A stretch of 64,000 nt of DNA from Xanthostigma xanthostigma (lineage: Eukaryota > Arthropoda > Insecta > Raphidioptera > Raphidiidae): the NCBI GenBank assembly GCA_963575645.1, contig OY754469.1, positions 25,686,001-25,750,000 of the forward strand, read 5' to 3'. Positions 41,468-54,289 of the stretch are shown here, one piece after another; the stretch's first letter is position 1, and every line of letters starts with the position of its first letter. The notes under the pieces are model-generated. The model saw nothing but the letters and a program-made list of their open reading frames with translations, did not search any database and was not told the origin of the DNA. Position numbers and translations under genes: made by a program.

Positions 41468-41513
41468 TATAATATTGCAAGTATTTATTAAATCTTTCTC
41501 ATTGTTTATTAGT
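41468..41513 (+). other. Unpaired 46-bp tail of the insertion
   Basis: The tail lies between the right arm and the right target duplication. It begins TATAATATT (41,468-41,476), the first nine bases of the 12-bp target duplication, then continues with 37 bp of AT-rich sequence (GCAAGTATTTATTAAATC onward, ending TTTATTAGT) found nowhere else in the window. It may be part of the element, a remnant of an earlier insertion at the same site, or filler from repair. Confidence 0.75.
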
Positions 41514-41525
41514 TATAATATTCAG
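41514..41525 (+). repeat. Target-site duplication, right copy (12 bp)
   Basis: TATAATATTCAG is identical to 41,173-41,184 and is followed by GGTTTGGATCATTC, the normal next part of the monomer. Confidence 0.85.
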
Positions 41526-43429
41526 GTTTGGATCATTCTCTCATAAGAAAATGCAAACTGCATATTAACCATTATTTTAACGCATACAAGCAGTTTTTAC
41601 ATGCTTTTTTGACAATTAGGGGCAAATGAGTCCTTATAGGCAAAATTGCTTTATTTAATGAAGGTAAGTCTATTTACACTATAACATTTAGGTTTGGATC
41701 ATTCTTTCATAAGAAAATGCAAACTGCATATTAACCATTATTTTAACGCTGACAAGCAGTTTTTACATGCTTCACGACAATTGCGTGCAAATGAGTCCTT
41801 ATAGACAAAATTGCTTTATTTTACAAAGGTAAGTCTATTTACACTATAACATTCAGGTTTGGATCATTCTCTCATAAGAAAATGCAAACTGCATATTAAC
41901 CATTATTTAAACGCAGACAAGCAGTTTTTACATGCTTTACGACAATTAGGTGCAAATGAGTCTTTATAGGCTAAATTGCTTTATTTCATGAGGGTAAGTC
42001 TATTTACACTATAACATTCAGGTTTGGATCATTCTTTCATAAGAAAATGTAAACTGCATATTAACCATTATTTTAACGCAGACAAGCAGTTTTTACATGC
42101 TTCACGACAATTGCGTGCAAATGAGTCCTTATAGGCAAAATTGCTTTATTTTACAAAGGTAAGTCTATTTACACTATAACATTAAGGTTTGGATCATTCT
42201 CTCATAAGAAAATGCAAACTGCATATTAACCATTGTTTTAACGCATACAAGCAGTTTTTACATGCTTTATGACAATTAGCGTCAAATGAGTCCTTATAGG
42301 CAAAATTGCTTTATTTCTAGAAGGTAAGTCTATTTACACTATGACATTCAGGTTTGGATCATTCTCTCATAAGAAAATGCAAACTGCATATTAACCATTA
42401 TTTTAACGCTGACAAGCAGTTTTTACATGCTTTATGACAATTAGGGGCAAATGAGTCCCTATAGGCAAAATTGCTTTATTTAATGATTGTAAGTCTATTT
42501 AAACTATAACATTTAGGTTTTGATCATTCTCTCATAAGAAAATGCAAACTGCATATTAACCATTATTTAAACGCAGACAAGCAGTTTTTACATGCTTCAC
42601 GACTATTGCATGCAAATGAGTCCTTATAGGCAAAATTGCTTTATTTTACAAAGGTAAGTCTATTTACACTATAACATTCAGGTTTGGATCATTCTCTCAT
42701 AAGAAAATGCAAACTGCATATTAACCATTATTTAAACGCAGACAAGCAGTTTTTACATGCTTTACGACAATTAGGTGCAAATGAGTCTTTATAGGCAAAA
42801 TTGCTTTATTTCATGAGGGTAAGTCTATTTACACTATAACATTCAGGTTTGGATCATTCTCTCATAACAAAATGCAAACTGCATATTAACCATTATTTAA
42901 ACGCAGACAAGCAGTTTTTACATGCTTTACGACAATTAGGTGCAAATGAGTCTTTATAGGCAAAATTGCTTTATTTTATGAAGGTAAGTCTATTTACACT
43001 ATAACATTCAGGTTTGGATCATTCTCTCATAAGAAAATGCAAACTGCATATTAACCATTATTTTAACGCAGACAAGCAGTTTTTACATGCTTCACGACAA
43101 TTGCGTGCAAGTGAGTCTTTATAGGCAAAATTGCTTTATTTTACAAAGGTAAGTCTATTTACACTATAACATTCAGGTTTGGATCATTCTCTCATAAGAA
43201 AATGCAAACTGCATATTAACCATTATTTAAACGCAGACAAGCAGTTTTTACATGCTTTACGACAATTAAGTGCAAATAAGTCTTTATAGGCAAAATTGCT
43301 TTATTTCATGAGGGTAAGTCTATTTACACTATAATATTCAGGTTTGGATCATTCTCTCATAAGAAAATGCAAACTGCATATTAACCATTATTTAAACGCA
43401 GACAAGCAGTTTTTACATGCTTTACGACA

Positions 43430-45720
43430 ATTAGGTGCAAATAAGTCTTTATAGGCAAAATTGCTTTATTTCATGAGGGTAAGTCTATTTACACTATAAC
43501 ATTCAGGTTTGGATCATTCTTTCATAAGGAAATGCAAACTGCATATTAACCATTATTTTAACGTAGACAAGCAGTTTTTACATGCTTCACGACAATTGCG
43601 TGCAAATTAGTCCTTATAGCCAAAATTGCTTTATTTTACAAAGGTTAGTCTATTTTAACTATAACATTCAGGTTTGGATCATTCTCTCATAAGAAAATGC
43701 AAACTGCATATTATACATTATTTTAACGCATACAAGCAGTTTTTACATGCTTTATGACAATTAGGGGCAAATGAGTCCTTATAGGCAAATTTGCTTTATT
43801 TCATGAAGGTAAGTCTATTTACACTATAACATTCAGGTTTGGATCATTCTCTCATAAGAAAATGCAAACTGCATATTAACCATTATTTTAACGCTGACAA
43901 GCAGTTTTTACATGCTTTATGACAATTAGGGGCAAATGAGTCCCTATAGGCAAAATTGCTTTATTTCATGAAGGTAAGTCTATTTACACTATAACATTTA
44001 GGTTTGGATCATTCTTTCATAAGAAAATGCAAACTGCATAATAACCATTATTTTAACGCAGACAAGCAGTTTTTACATGCTTCACAACAATTGCATGCAA
44101 ATGAGTCCTTATAGGCAAAATTGCTTTATTTTACAAAGGTAAGTCTATTTACACTATAACATTCAGGTTTGGATCATTCTCTCATAAGAAAATGCAAACT
44201 GCATATTAACCATTATTTAAACGCAGAGAAGCAGTTTTTACATGCTTTACGACAATTAGGTGCAAATGAGTTTTTATAGGCAAAATTGCTTTATTTCATG
44301 AGGGTAAGTCTACTTACACTATAACATTCAGGTTTTGATCATTCTCTCATAAGAAAATGCAAACTGCATATTTACTATCATTTTCACGCAGACAAGCAGT
44401 TTTTACATGCTTTATGACAATTAGGTGCAAATAAGTCTTTATAGGCAAAATTGCTTTATTTCATGAGGGTAAGTCTATTTACACTATAACATTCAGGTTT
44501 GGATCATTCTTTCATAAGGAAATGCAAACTGCATAATAACCATTATTTTAACGCAGACAAGCAGTTTTTACATGCTTCACAACAATTGCATGCAAATGAG
44601 TCCTTATAGGCAAAATTGCTTTATTTTACAAAGGTAAGTCTATTTTAACTATAACATTCAGGTTTGGATCATTCTCTCATAAGAAAATGCAAACTGCATA
44701 TTATACATTATTTTAACGCATACAAGCAGTTTTTACATGCTTTATGACAATTAGGTGCAAATAAGTCTTTATAGGCAAAATTGCTTTATTTCATGAGGGT
44801 AAGTCTATTTACACTATAACATTCAGGTTTGGATCATTCTTTCATAAGGAAATGCAAACTGCATATTAACCATTATTTTAACGCAGACAAGCAGTTTTTA
44901 CATGCTTCACGACAATTGCGTGCAAATTAGTCCTTATAGGCAAAATTGCTTTATTTTACAAAGGTTAGTCTATTTTAACTATAACATTCAGGTTTGGATC
45001 ATTCTCTCATAAGAAAATGCAAACTGCATATTATACATTATTTTAACGCATACAAGCAGTTTTTACATGCTTTATGACAATTAGGGGCAAATGAGTCCTT
45101 ATAGGCAAAATTGCTTTATTTCATGAAGGTAAGTCTATTTACACTATAACATTCAGGTTTGGATCATTCTCTCATAAGAAAATGCAAACTGCATATTAAC
45201 CATTATTTTAACGCTGACAAGCAGTTTTTACATGCTTTATGACAATTAGGGGCAAATGAGTCCCTATAGGCAAAATTGCTTTATTTCATGAAGGTAAGTC
45301 TATTTACACTATAACATTTAGGTTTGGATCATTCTTTCATAAGAAAATGCAAACTGCATAATAACCATTATTTTCACGCAGACAAGCAGTTTTTACATGC
45401 TTCACAACAATTGCATCCAAATGAGTCCTTATAGGCAAAATTGCTTTATTTTACAAAGGTAAGTCTATTTACACTATAACATTCAGGTTTGGATCATTCT
45501 CTCATGAGAAAATGCAAACTGCATATTAACCATTATTTAAACGCAGACAAGCAGTTTTTACATGCTTTACGACAATTAGGTGCAAATGAGTTTTTATAGG
45601 CAAAATTGCTTTATTTCATGAGGGTAAGTCTATTTACACTATAACATTCAGGTTTTGATCATTCTCTCATAAGAAAATGCAAACTGCATATTTACTATCA
45701 TTTTCACGCAGACAAGCAGT
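43430..45720 (+). repeat. Tandem duplication of an 8-monomer unit (1,320 bp)
   Basis: The segment from about 43,430 repeats 1,320 bp later, exactly eight monomers. Paired features are CATAAGGAAATGC (near 43,524 and 44,844), GCAAATTAGTCC (near 43,597 and 44,917), ATTATACATTATT (near 43,711 and 45,031), GAGTCCCTATAGG, GCATAATAACC, CACAACAATTGCATGC/CC and GAGTTTTTATAGG. The match ends at about 44,400 against 45,720, where the first reads GCTTTATGAC and the second GCTTCACGAC. Differences include ACGTAGAC against ACGCAGAC and GCAGAGAAG against GCAGACAAG. A third partial copy of its start lies at about 44,430-44,700. Confidence 0.8.
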
Positions 45721-48700
45721 TTTTACATGCTTCACGACAATTGCGTGCAAATGAGTCCTTATATGCAAAATTGCTTTATTTTACAAAGGTAAGTCTATTT
45801 ACACTATAATATTCAGGTTTGGATTATTCTCTCATAAGCAAATGCAAACTGCATATTAACTATTATTTAAACGCAGACAAGCAGTTTTTACATGCTTTAC
45901 TACAATTAGGTGCAAATGAGTCCTTATAGGCAAAATTGCTTTATTTCATGAGGATTAGTCTATTTACACTATAACATTTAGGTTTGGATCATTCTCTCAT
46001 AAGAAAATGCAAACTGCATATTAACCATTATTTAAACGCAGACAAGCAGTTTTTACATGCTTTACGACAATTAGGTGCAAAAGAGTCTTTATAGGCAAAA
46101 TTGCTTTATTTCATGAGGATAAGTCTATTTACACTATAACATTCAGGTTTGGATCATTCTTTCATAAGAAAATGCAAACTGCATATTAACCATTATTTTA
46201 ACGCAGACAAGCAGTTTTTATATGCTTTATGACAATTAGGTGCAAATGAGTCTTTATAAGCAAAATTGCTTTATTTCATGAGGGTAAGTCTATTTACACT
46301 ATAACATTCAGGTTTTGATCATTCTCTCATAAGAAAATGCAAACTGCATATTATTAACCATTATTTTAACGCATACAAGCAGTTTTTAAATGCTTTATGA
46401 CAATTAGGGGCAAATGAGTCCTTATAGGCAAAATTGCTTTACATAATGAAGGTAAGTCTATTTACACTATAACATTCAGGTTTGGATCATTCTCTCATAA
46501 GAAAATGCAAACTGCATATTAACCATTATTTAAACGCAGACAAGCAGTTTTTACATGCTTTACGACAATTAGGTGCAAATGAGTCCTTATAGGTAAAATT
46601 GCTTTATTTCATGAGGGTTAGTCTATTTACACTATAACATTCAGGTTTGGATCATTCTCTAATAAGAAAATGCAAACTGCATATTAACCATTATTTTAAC
46701 GCAGACAAGCAGTTTTTACATGCTTTATGACAATTAGGGGCAAATGAGTCCTTATAGGCAAAATTGCTTTTTTTCATGAAGGTATAACTATTTACCCTAT
46801 AACATTCAGGTTTGGATCATTCTCTCATAAGAAAATGCAAACTGCATATTATCCTTTATTTTAACGCAGACAAGCAGTTTTTACATGCTTTACGACAATT
46901 AGGTGCAAATGAGTCTTTATAGGCAAAATTGCTTTATTTTATGAGGATAAGTCTATTTACACTATAACATTCAGGTTTGGTTCATTCTTTCATAAGAAAA
47001 GGCAAACTGCATATTAACCTTTATTTTAACGCAGACAAGCAGTTTTTACATGCTTTATGACAATTAGGTGCAAATAAGTCTTTATAGGCAAAATTGCTTT
47101 ATTTAATGAGGGTTAGTCTATTTACACTATAACATTCAGGTTTGGATCATTCACTCATAAGAAAATGCAAACTGCATATTAACCATTATTTTAACGCAGA
47201 CAAGCAGTTTTTACATGCTTTATGACAATTAGGGGCAAATGAGTCCTTATAGGCAAAATTGCTTTATTTCATGAAGGTATAACTATTTACACTATAACAT
47301 TCAGGTTTGGATCATTCTCTCATAAGAAAATGCAAACTGCATATTATCCATTATTTTAACGCAGACAAGCAGTTTTTACATGCTTTACGACAATTAGGTG
47401 CAAATAAGTCCTTATAGGCAAAATTGCTTTATTTTACAAAGGTAAGTTTACTTAAACTATAACATTCAGGTTTAGATCATTCTCTCATAAGAAAATGCAA
47501 ACTGCATATTAACTATTATTTTAACGCATACAAGCAGTTTTTACATGTTTTATGACAATTATGTGCAAATGAGTCTTTATAGGCAAAATTGCTTTATTTC
47601 ATGAGGGTAAGTCTATTTACACTATAACATTCAGGTTTGGATCATTCTCTCATAAGAAAATGCAAACTGCATATTATTAACCATTATTTTAACGCATACA
47701 AGCAGTTTTTAAATGCTTTATGACAATTAGGGGCAAATGAGTCCTTATAGGCAAAATTGCTTTACATAATGAAGGTAAGTCTATTTACACTATGACATTC
47801 AGGGTTGGATCTTTCTCTCATAAGAAAATGCAAACTGCATATTTACTATCATTTTAACGCATACAAGCAGTTTTTACATGCATTATGACAATTAGGTGCA
47901 AATGAGTTTTTATAGGCAAAATTGCTTTATTTTATGAAGGTAAGTCTATTTACACTATACAATTAAGGTTTGGATCATTCTCTCATAAGAAAATGCAAAC
48001 TGCATATTAACCATTATTTTAACGCAGACAAGCAGTTTTTACATGCTTCACGACAATTGCGTGCAAGTGAGTCTTTATAGGCAAAATTGCTTTATTTTAC
48101 AAAGGTATGTCTATTTACACTATAACATTCAGGTTTGGATCATTCTCTCATAAGAAAATGCAAACTGCATATTAACCATTATTTAAACGCAGACAAGCAG
48201 TTTTTACTTGCTTTACGACACTTAAGTGCAAATAAGTCTTTATAGGCAAAATTGCTTTATTTCATGAGGGTAAGTCTATTTACACTATAATATTCAGGTT
48301 TGGATCATTTTCTCATAAGAAAATGAAAACTGCATATTAACCATTATTTAAACGCAGACAAGCAGTTTTTACATGCTTTACGACAATTAAGTGCAAATAA
48401 GTCTTTATAGGCAAAATTGCTTTATTTTATGAAGGTTAGTCTATTTACACTATAACATTCAGGTTTGGATCATTCTCTCATAAGAAAATGCAAACTGCAT
48501 ATTAACCATTATTTAAACGCAGACAAGCAGTTTTTACATGCTTTACGACAATTAGGTGCAAATAAGTCTTTATAGGCAAAATTGCTTTATTTCATGAGGG
48601 TAAGTCTATTTACACTATAATATTCAGGTTTGGATCATTCTCTCATAAGAAAATGCAAACTGCATATTTACTATCATTTTCACGCAGACAAGCAGTTTTT

Positions 48701-51700
48701 ACATGCTTCACGACAATTGCGTGCAAATGAGTCCTTATAGGCAAAATTGCTTTATTTTACAAAGGTAAGTCTATTTACACTATAATATTCAGGTTTGGAT
48801 CATTCTCTCATAAGAAAATGCAAACTGCATATTAACCATTATTTTAACGCATACAAGCAGTTTTTACATGCTTTATGACAATTAGGGGCAAATGAGTCCT
48901 TATAGGCAAAATTGCTTTATTTCATGAAGGTAAGTCTATTTACACTATAACATTTAGGTTTGGATCATTCTCTCATAAGAAAATGCAAACTGCATATTAA
49001 CCATTATTTTAACGCAAACAAGCAGTTTTTACATGCTTCACGACAATTGCGTGCAAATGAGTCCTTATATGCAAAATTGCTTTATTTTAAAAAAGTAAGT
49101 CTATTTACACTATAACATTTAGGTTTGGATCATTCTCTCATAAGAAAATGCAAACTGCATATTATACATTATTTTAACGCATACAAGCAGTTTTTACATG
49201 CTTTATGACAATTAGGGGCAAATGAGTCTATATAGGCAAAATTGCTTTATTTTATGAAGGTAAGTCTATTTACACTATAACATTCAGGTTTGGGCCATTC
49301 TCTCATAAGAAAATGCAAACTGCATATTAACCATTATTTTAACGCAGACAAGCAGTTTTTACATGCTTCACGACAATTGCGTGCAAATGAGTCCTTATAG
49401 GCAAAATTGCTTTATTTTACAAAGGTAAGTCTATTTACACTATAACATTCAGGTTTGGATTATTCTCTCATAAGAAAATGCAAACTGCATTTTAACCATT
49501 ATTTTAACGCATACAAGCAGTTTTTAAATGCTTTATGACAATTAGGGGCAAATGAGTCCTTATAGGCAAAATTGCTTTATTTAATGAAGGTAAGTCTATT
49601 TACACTATAACATTCAGGTTTGGATCTTTCTCTCATAAGAAAATGCAAACTGCATATTTACTATCATTTTAACGCATACAAGCATTTTTTACATGCTTTA
49701 TGACAATTAGGTGCAAATAAGTCCTTATAGGCAAAATTGCTTTATTTTATGAAGGTAAGTCTATTTACACTATAACATTCAGGTTTGGATCATTCTCTCA
49801 TAAGAAAATGCAAACTGCATATTAACCATTATTTTAACGCTGACAAGCAGTTTTTACATGCTTTACGACAATTAGGTGCAAAAAAGTCCTTATAGGCAAA
49901 ATTGCTTTATTTTACAAAGGTTAGTCTATTTTCACTATAACATTCAGGTTTGGATCATTCTCTCATAAGAAAATGCAAACTGCATATTATACATTATTTT
50001 AACGAATACAAGCAGTTTTTACATGCTTTATGACAATTAGGGGCAAATGAGTCCTTATAGGCAAAATTGCTTTATTTTATGAAGGTAAGTCTATTTACAC
50101 TATAACATTCAGGTTTGGGCCATTCTCTCATAAGAAAATGCAAACTGCATATTAACTATTATTTTAACGCAGACAAGCAGTTTTTACATGCTTCACGACA
50201 ATTGCGTGCAAATGAGTCCTTATAGGCAAAATTGCTTTACTTTACAAAGGTAAGTCTATTTACACTATAACATTCAGGTTTGGATCATTCTCTCATAAGA
50301 AAATGCAAACTGCATATTAACCATTATTTTAACGCATACAAGCAGTTTTTAAATGCTTTATGACAATTAGGGGCAAATGAGTCCTTATAGGCAAAATTGC
50401 TTTATTTAATGAAGGTAAGTCTATTTACACTATGACATTCAGGTTTGGATCTTTCTCTCATAAGAAAATGCAAACTGCATATTTACTATCATTTTAACGC
50501 ATACAAGCAGTTTTTACATGCTTTATGACAATTAGGTGCAAATAAGTCCTTATAGGCAAAATTGCTTTACTTTACAAAGGTAAGTCTATTTACACTATAA
50601 CATTCAGGTTTGGATCATTCTCTCATAAGAAAATGCAAACTGCATATTAACCATTATTTTAACGCAGACAAGCAGTTTTTACATGCTTCACGACAATTGC
50701 GTGCAAGTGAGTCTTTATAGGCAAAATTGCTTTATTTTACAAAGGTAAGTCTATTTACACTATAACATTCAGGTTTGGATCATTCTCTCATAAGAAAATG
50801 CAAACTGCATATTAACCATTATTTAAACGCAGACGAGCAGTTTTTACATGCTTCACGACAATTTCAGGCAAATGAGTCCTTATAGGCAAAATTGCTTTAT
50901 TTTACAAAGGTAAGTCTATTTACACTATAACATTCAGGTTTGGATCATTCTCTCATAAGAAAATGCAAACTGCATATTAACCATTATTTTAACGCAGACA
51001 AGCAGTTTTTACATGCTTCACGACAATTTCGTGCAAATGAGTCCTTATAGGCAAAATTGCTTTATTTCATGAAGGTATAACAATTTACACTATAACATTC
51101 AGGTTTGGATCATTTTCTCATTAGAAAATGCAAACTGCATATTATCCATTATTTTAACGCAGACAAGCAGTTTTTACATGCTTTACGACAATTAGGTGCA
51201 AATAAGTCCTTATAGGCAAAATTGCTTTATTTTACAAAGGTAAGTTTACTTAAACTATAACATTCAGGTTTAGATCATTCTCTCATAAGAAAATTCAAAC
51301 TGCATATTAACTATTATTTTAACGCATACAAGCAGTTTTTACATGCTTTATGACAATTAGGTGCAAATAAGTCTTTATAGGCAAAATTGCTTTATTTCAT
51401 AAGGGTAAGTCTATTTACACTATAACATTCAGGTTTGGATCATTCTTTCATAGGGAAATGCAAACTGCATATTAACCATTATTTTAACGCTGACAAGCAG
51501 TTTTTACATGCTTTATGACAATTAGGGGCAAATGAGTCCCTATAGGCAAAATTGCTTTATTTCATGAAGGTAAGTCTATTTACACTATAACATTTAGGTT
51601 TGGATCATTCTATCATAAGAAAATGCAAACTGCATAATAACCATTATTTTAACGCAGACAAGCAGTTTTTACATGCTTTACGACAATTAGGTGCAAATAA

Positions 51701-54289
51701 GTCTTTATAGGCAAAATTGCTTTATTTCATGAGGGTAAGTCTATTTACACTATAACATTCAGGTTTGGATCATTCTCTCATAAGAATATGCAAACTGCAT
51801 ATTAACCATTATTTAAACACAGACAAGCAGTTTTTACATGCTTTACGACAATTAGGTGCAAATGAGTCTTTATAGGCAAAATTGCTTTATTTCATGAGGG
51901 TAAGTCTATTTACACTATAACATTCAGGTTTTGATCATTCTCTCATAAGAAAATGCAAACTGCATATTTGCTATCATTTTCACGCAGACAAGCAGTTTTT
52001 ACATGCTTTACGACAATTGCGTGCAAATGAGTCCTTATATGCAAAATTGCTTTATTTTACAAAGGTAAGTCTATTTACACTATAACATTCAGGTTTGGAT
52101 CATTCTCTCATAAGAAAATGCAAACTGCATATTAACCATTATTTAAACGCAGACAAGCAGTTTTTACATGCTTTACTACAATTAGGTGCAAATGAGTCCT
52201 TATAGGCAAAATTGCTTTATTTCATGAGGGTTAGTCTATTTACACTATAACATTTAGGTTTGGATCATTCTCTCATAAGAAAATGCAAACTGCATATTAA
52301 CCATTATTTAAACGCAGACAAGCAGTTTTTACATGCTTTACGACAATTAGGTGCAAATGAGTCTTTATAGGCAAAATTGCTTTATTTCATGAGGATAAGT
52401 CTATTTACACTATACATTCAGGTTTGGATCATTCTTTCATAAGAAAATGCAAACTGCATATTAACCATTATTTTAACGCAGACAAGCAGTTTTTATATGC
52501 TTTATGACAATTAGGTGCAAATGAGTCTTTATAAGCAAAATTGCTTTATTTCATGAGGGTAAGTCTATTTACACTATAACACACAAGTTTGGATCATTCT
52601 CTCATAAGAAAATGCAAACTGCATATTAACCATTATTTTAACGCAGACAAGCAGTTTTTACATGCTTTATGACAATTAGGGGCAAATGAGTCCTTATAGG
52701 CAAAATTGCTTTATTTCATGAAGGTATAACTATTTACACTATAACATTCAGGTTTGGATCATTCTCTCATAAGAAAATGCAAACTGCATATTATCTATTA
52801 TTTTAACGCAGACAAGCAGTTTTTACATGCTTTACGACAATTAGGTGCAAATAAGTCCTTATAGGCAAAATTGCTTTATTTTACAAAGGTAAGTTTACTT
52901 AAACTATAACATTCAGGTTCAGATCATTCTCTCATAAGAAAATGCAAACTGCATATTTACTATCATTTTAACGCATACAAGCAGTTTTTACATGCTTTAT
53001 GACAATTAGGGGCAAATGAGTCCCTATAGGCAAAATTGCTTTTTTCATGAAGGTAAGTCTATTTACACTACACCATTCAGGTTTGGATCATTCTCTCATA
53101 GGAAAATGCAAACTGCAAATTAACCATTATTTTAACGCTGACAAGCAGTTTTTACATGCTTTACGACAATTAGGTGCAAATAAGTCTTTATAGGCAAAAT
53201 TGCTTTATTTTACAAAGGTTAGTCTATTTTCACTATAACATTCAGGTTTGGATCATTCTCTCATAAGAAAATGCAAACTGCATATTATACATTATTTTAA
53301 CGCATACAAGCAGTTTTTACATGCTTTATGACAATTAGGGGCAAATGAGTCCTTATAGGCAAAATTGCTTTATTTTATGAAGGTAAGTCTATTTACACTA
53401 TAACATTCAGGTTTGGATCATTCTCTCATAAGAAAATGCAAACTGCATATTAACCATTATTTTAACGCAGACAAGCAGTTTTTACATGCTTCACGACAAT
53501 TGCGTGCAAATGAGTCCTTATAGACAAAATAGCTTTATTTTACAAAGGTAAGTCTATTTACACTATAACATTCAGGTTTGGATCATTCTCTCATAAGAAA
53601 ATGCAAACTGCATATTAACCATTATTTTAACGCATACAAGCAGTTTTTAAATGCTTTATGACAATTAGGGGCAAATGAGTCCTTATAGGCAAAATTGCTT
53701 TATTTAATGAAGGTAAGTCTATTTACACTATGACATTCAGGTTTGTATCTTTCTCTCAGAAGAAAATGCAAACTGCATATTAACCATTATTTAAACGCAG
53801 ACAAGCAGTTTTTACATGCTTTACGACAATTAAGTGCAAATAAGTCTTTATAGGCAAAAATGCTTTATTTCATGAGGGTAAGTCTATTTACACTATAATA
53901 TTCAGGTTTGGATCATTCTCTCATAAGAAAATGCAAACTGCATATTAACCATTATTTAAACGCAGACAAGCAGTTTTTACATGCTTTACGACAATTAGGT
54001 GCAAATAAGTCTTTATAGGCAAAATTGCTTTATTTCATGAGGGTGAGTCTATTTACACTATAACATTCAGGTTTGGAACATTCTTTTATAAGGAAATGCA
54101 AACTGCATATTAACCATTATTTTAACGCAGACAAGCAGTTTTTACATGCTTCACGACAATTGCGTGCAAATTAGTCCTTATAGGCAAAATTGCTTTATTT
54201 TACAAAGGTTAGTCTATTTTCACTATAACATTCAGGTTTGGATCATTCTCTCATAAGAAAATGCAAACTGCATATTATACATTATTTTA
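45721..54289 (+). repeat. Satellite without a clear long duplication
   Basis: This is continuous 165-bp satellite. Short runs of two to four monomers recur, for example GTTTTTAAATGC followed by TTTAATGAAGG and GGATCTTTCTC near 47,700, 49,530, 50,350 and 53,650, and GCAAGTGAGTC near 48,065 and 50,702. I found no long block with a constant offset. Small indels include ATATTATTAACC (3-bp insertion near 46,350 and 47,670) and ACTATACATTCAGG (1-bp deletion near 52,411). No other feature was seen. Confidence 0.7.

Larger units (their letters stand above)
41185..41513. mobile_element. Palindromic foldback/MITE-like insertion, 329 bp
   Basis: This is the only non-satellite sequence in the window. 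It splits one monomer: satellite phase marks at 41,087 and 41,593 are 506 bp apart, which is 165 plus 341, and 341 equals this 329-bp insert plus a 12-bp duplicated target. Positions 41,185-41,467 form a perfect inverted repeat with a short centre, followed by a 46-bp tail (41,468-41,513) that pairs with nothing on the left. It is AT-rich and encodes no protein. Length, long inverted repeats and target duplication fit a non-autonomous foldback or MITE-type element. I do not recognise its superfamily, and the palindrome could instead have come from template switching. Strand is not defined. Confidence 0.85.

Noticed and set aside
41185..41513. Tc1/mariner or hAT assignment from the TACGAAATC ends
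   Set aside because: The flanking duplication is 12 bp, not TA or 8 bp, and the ends do not match a terminal sequence I can name with confidence.
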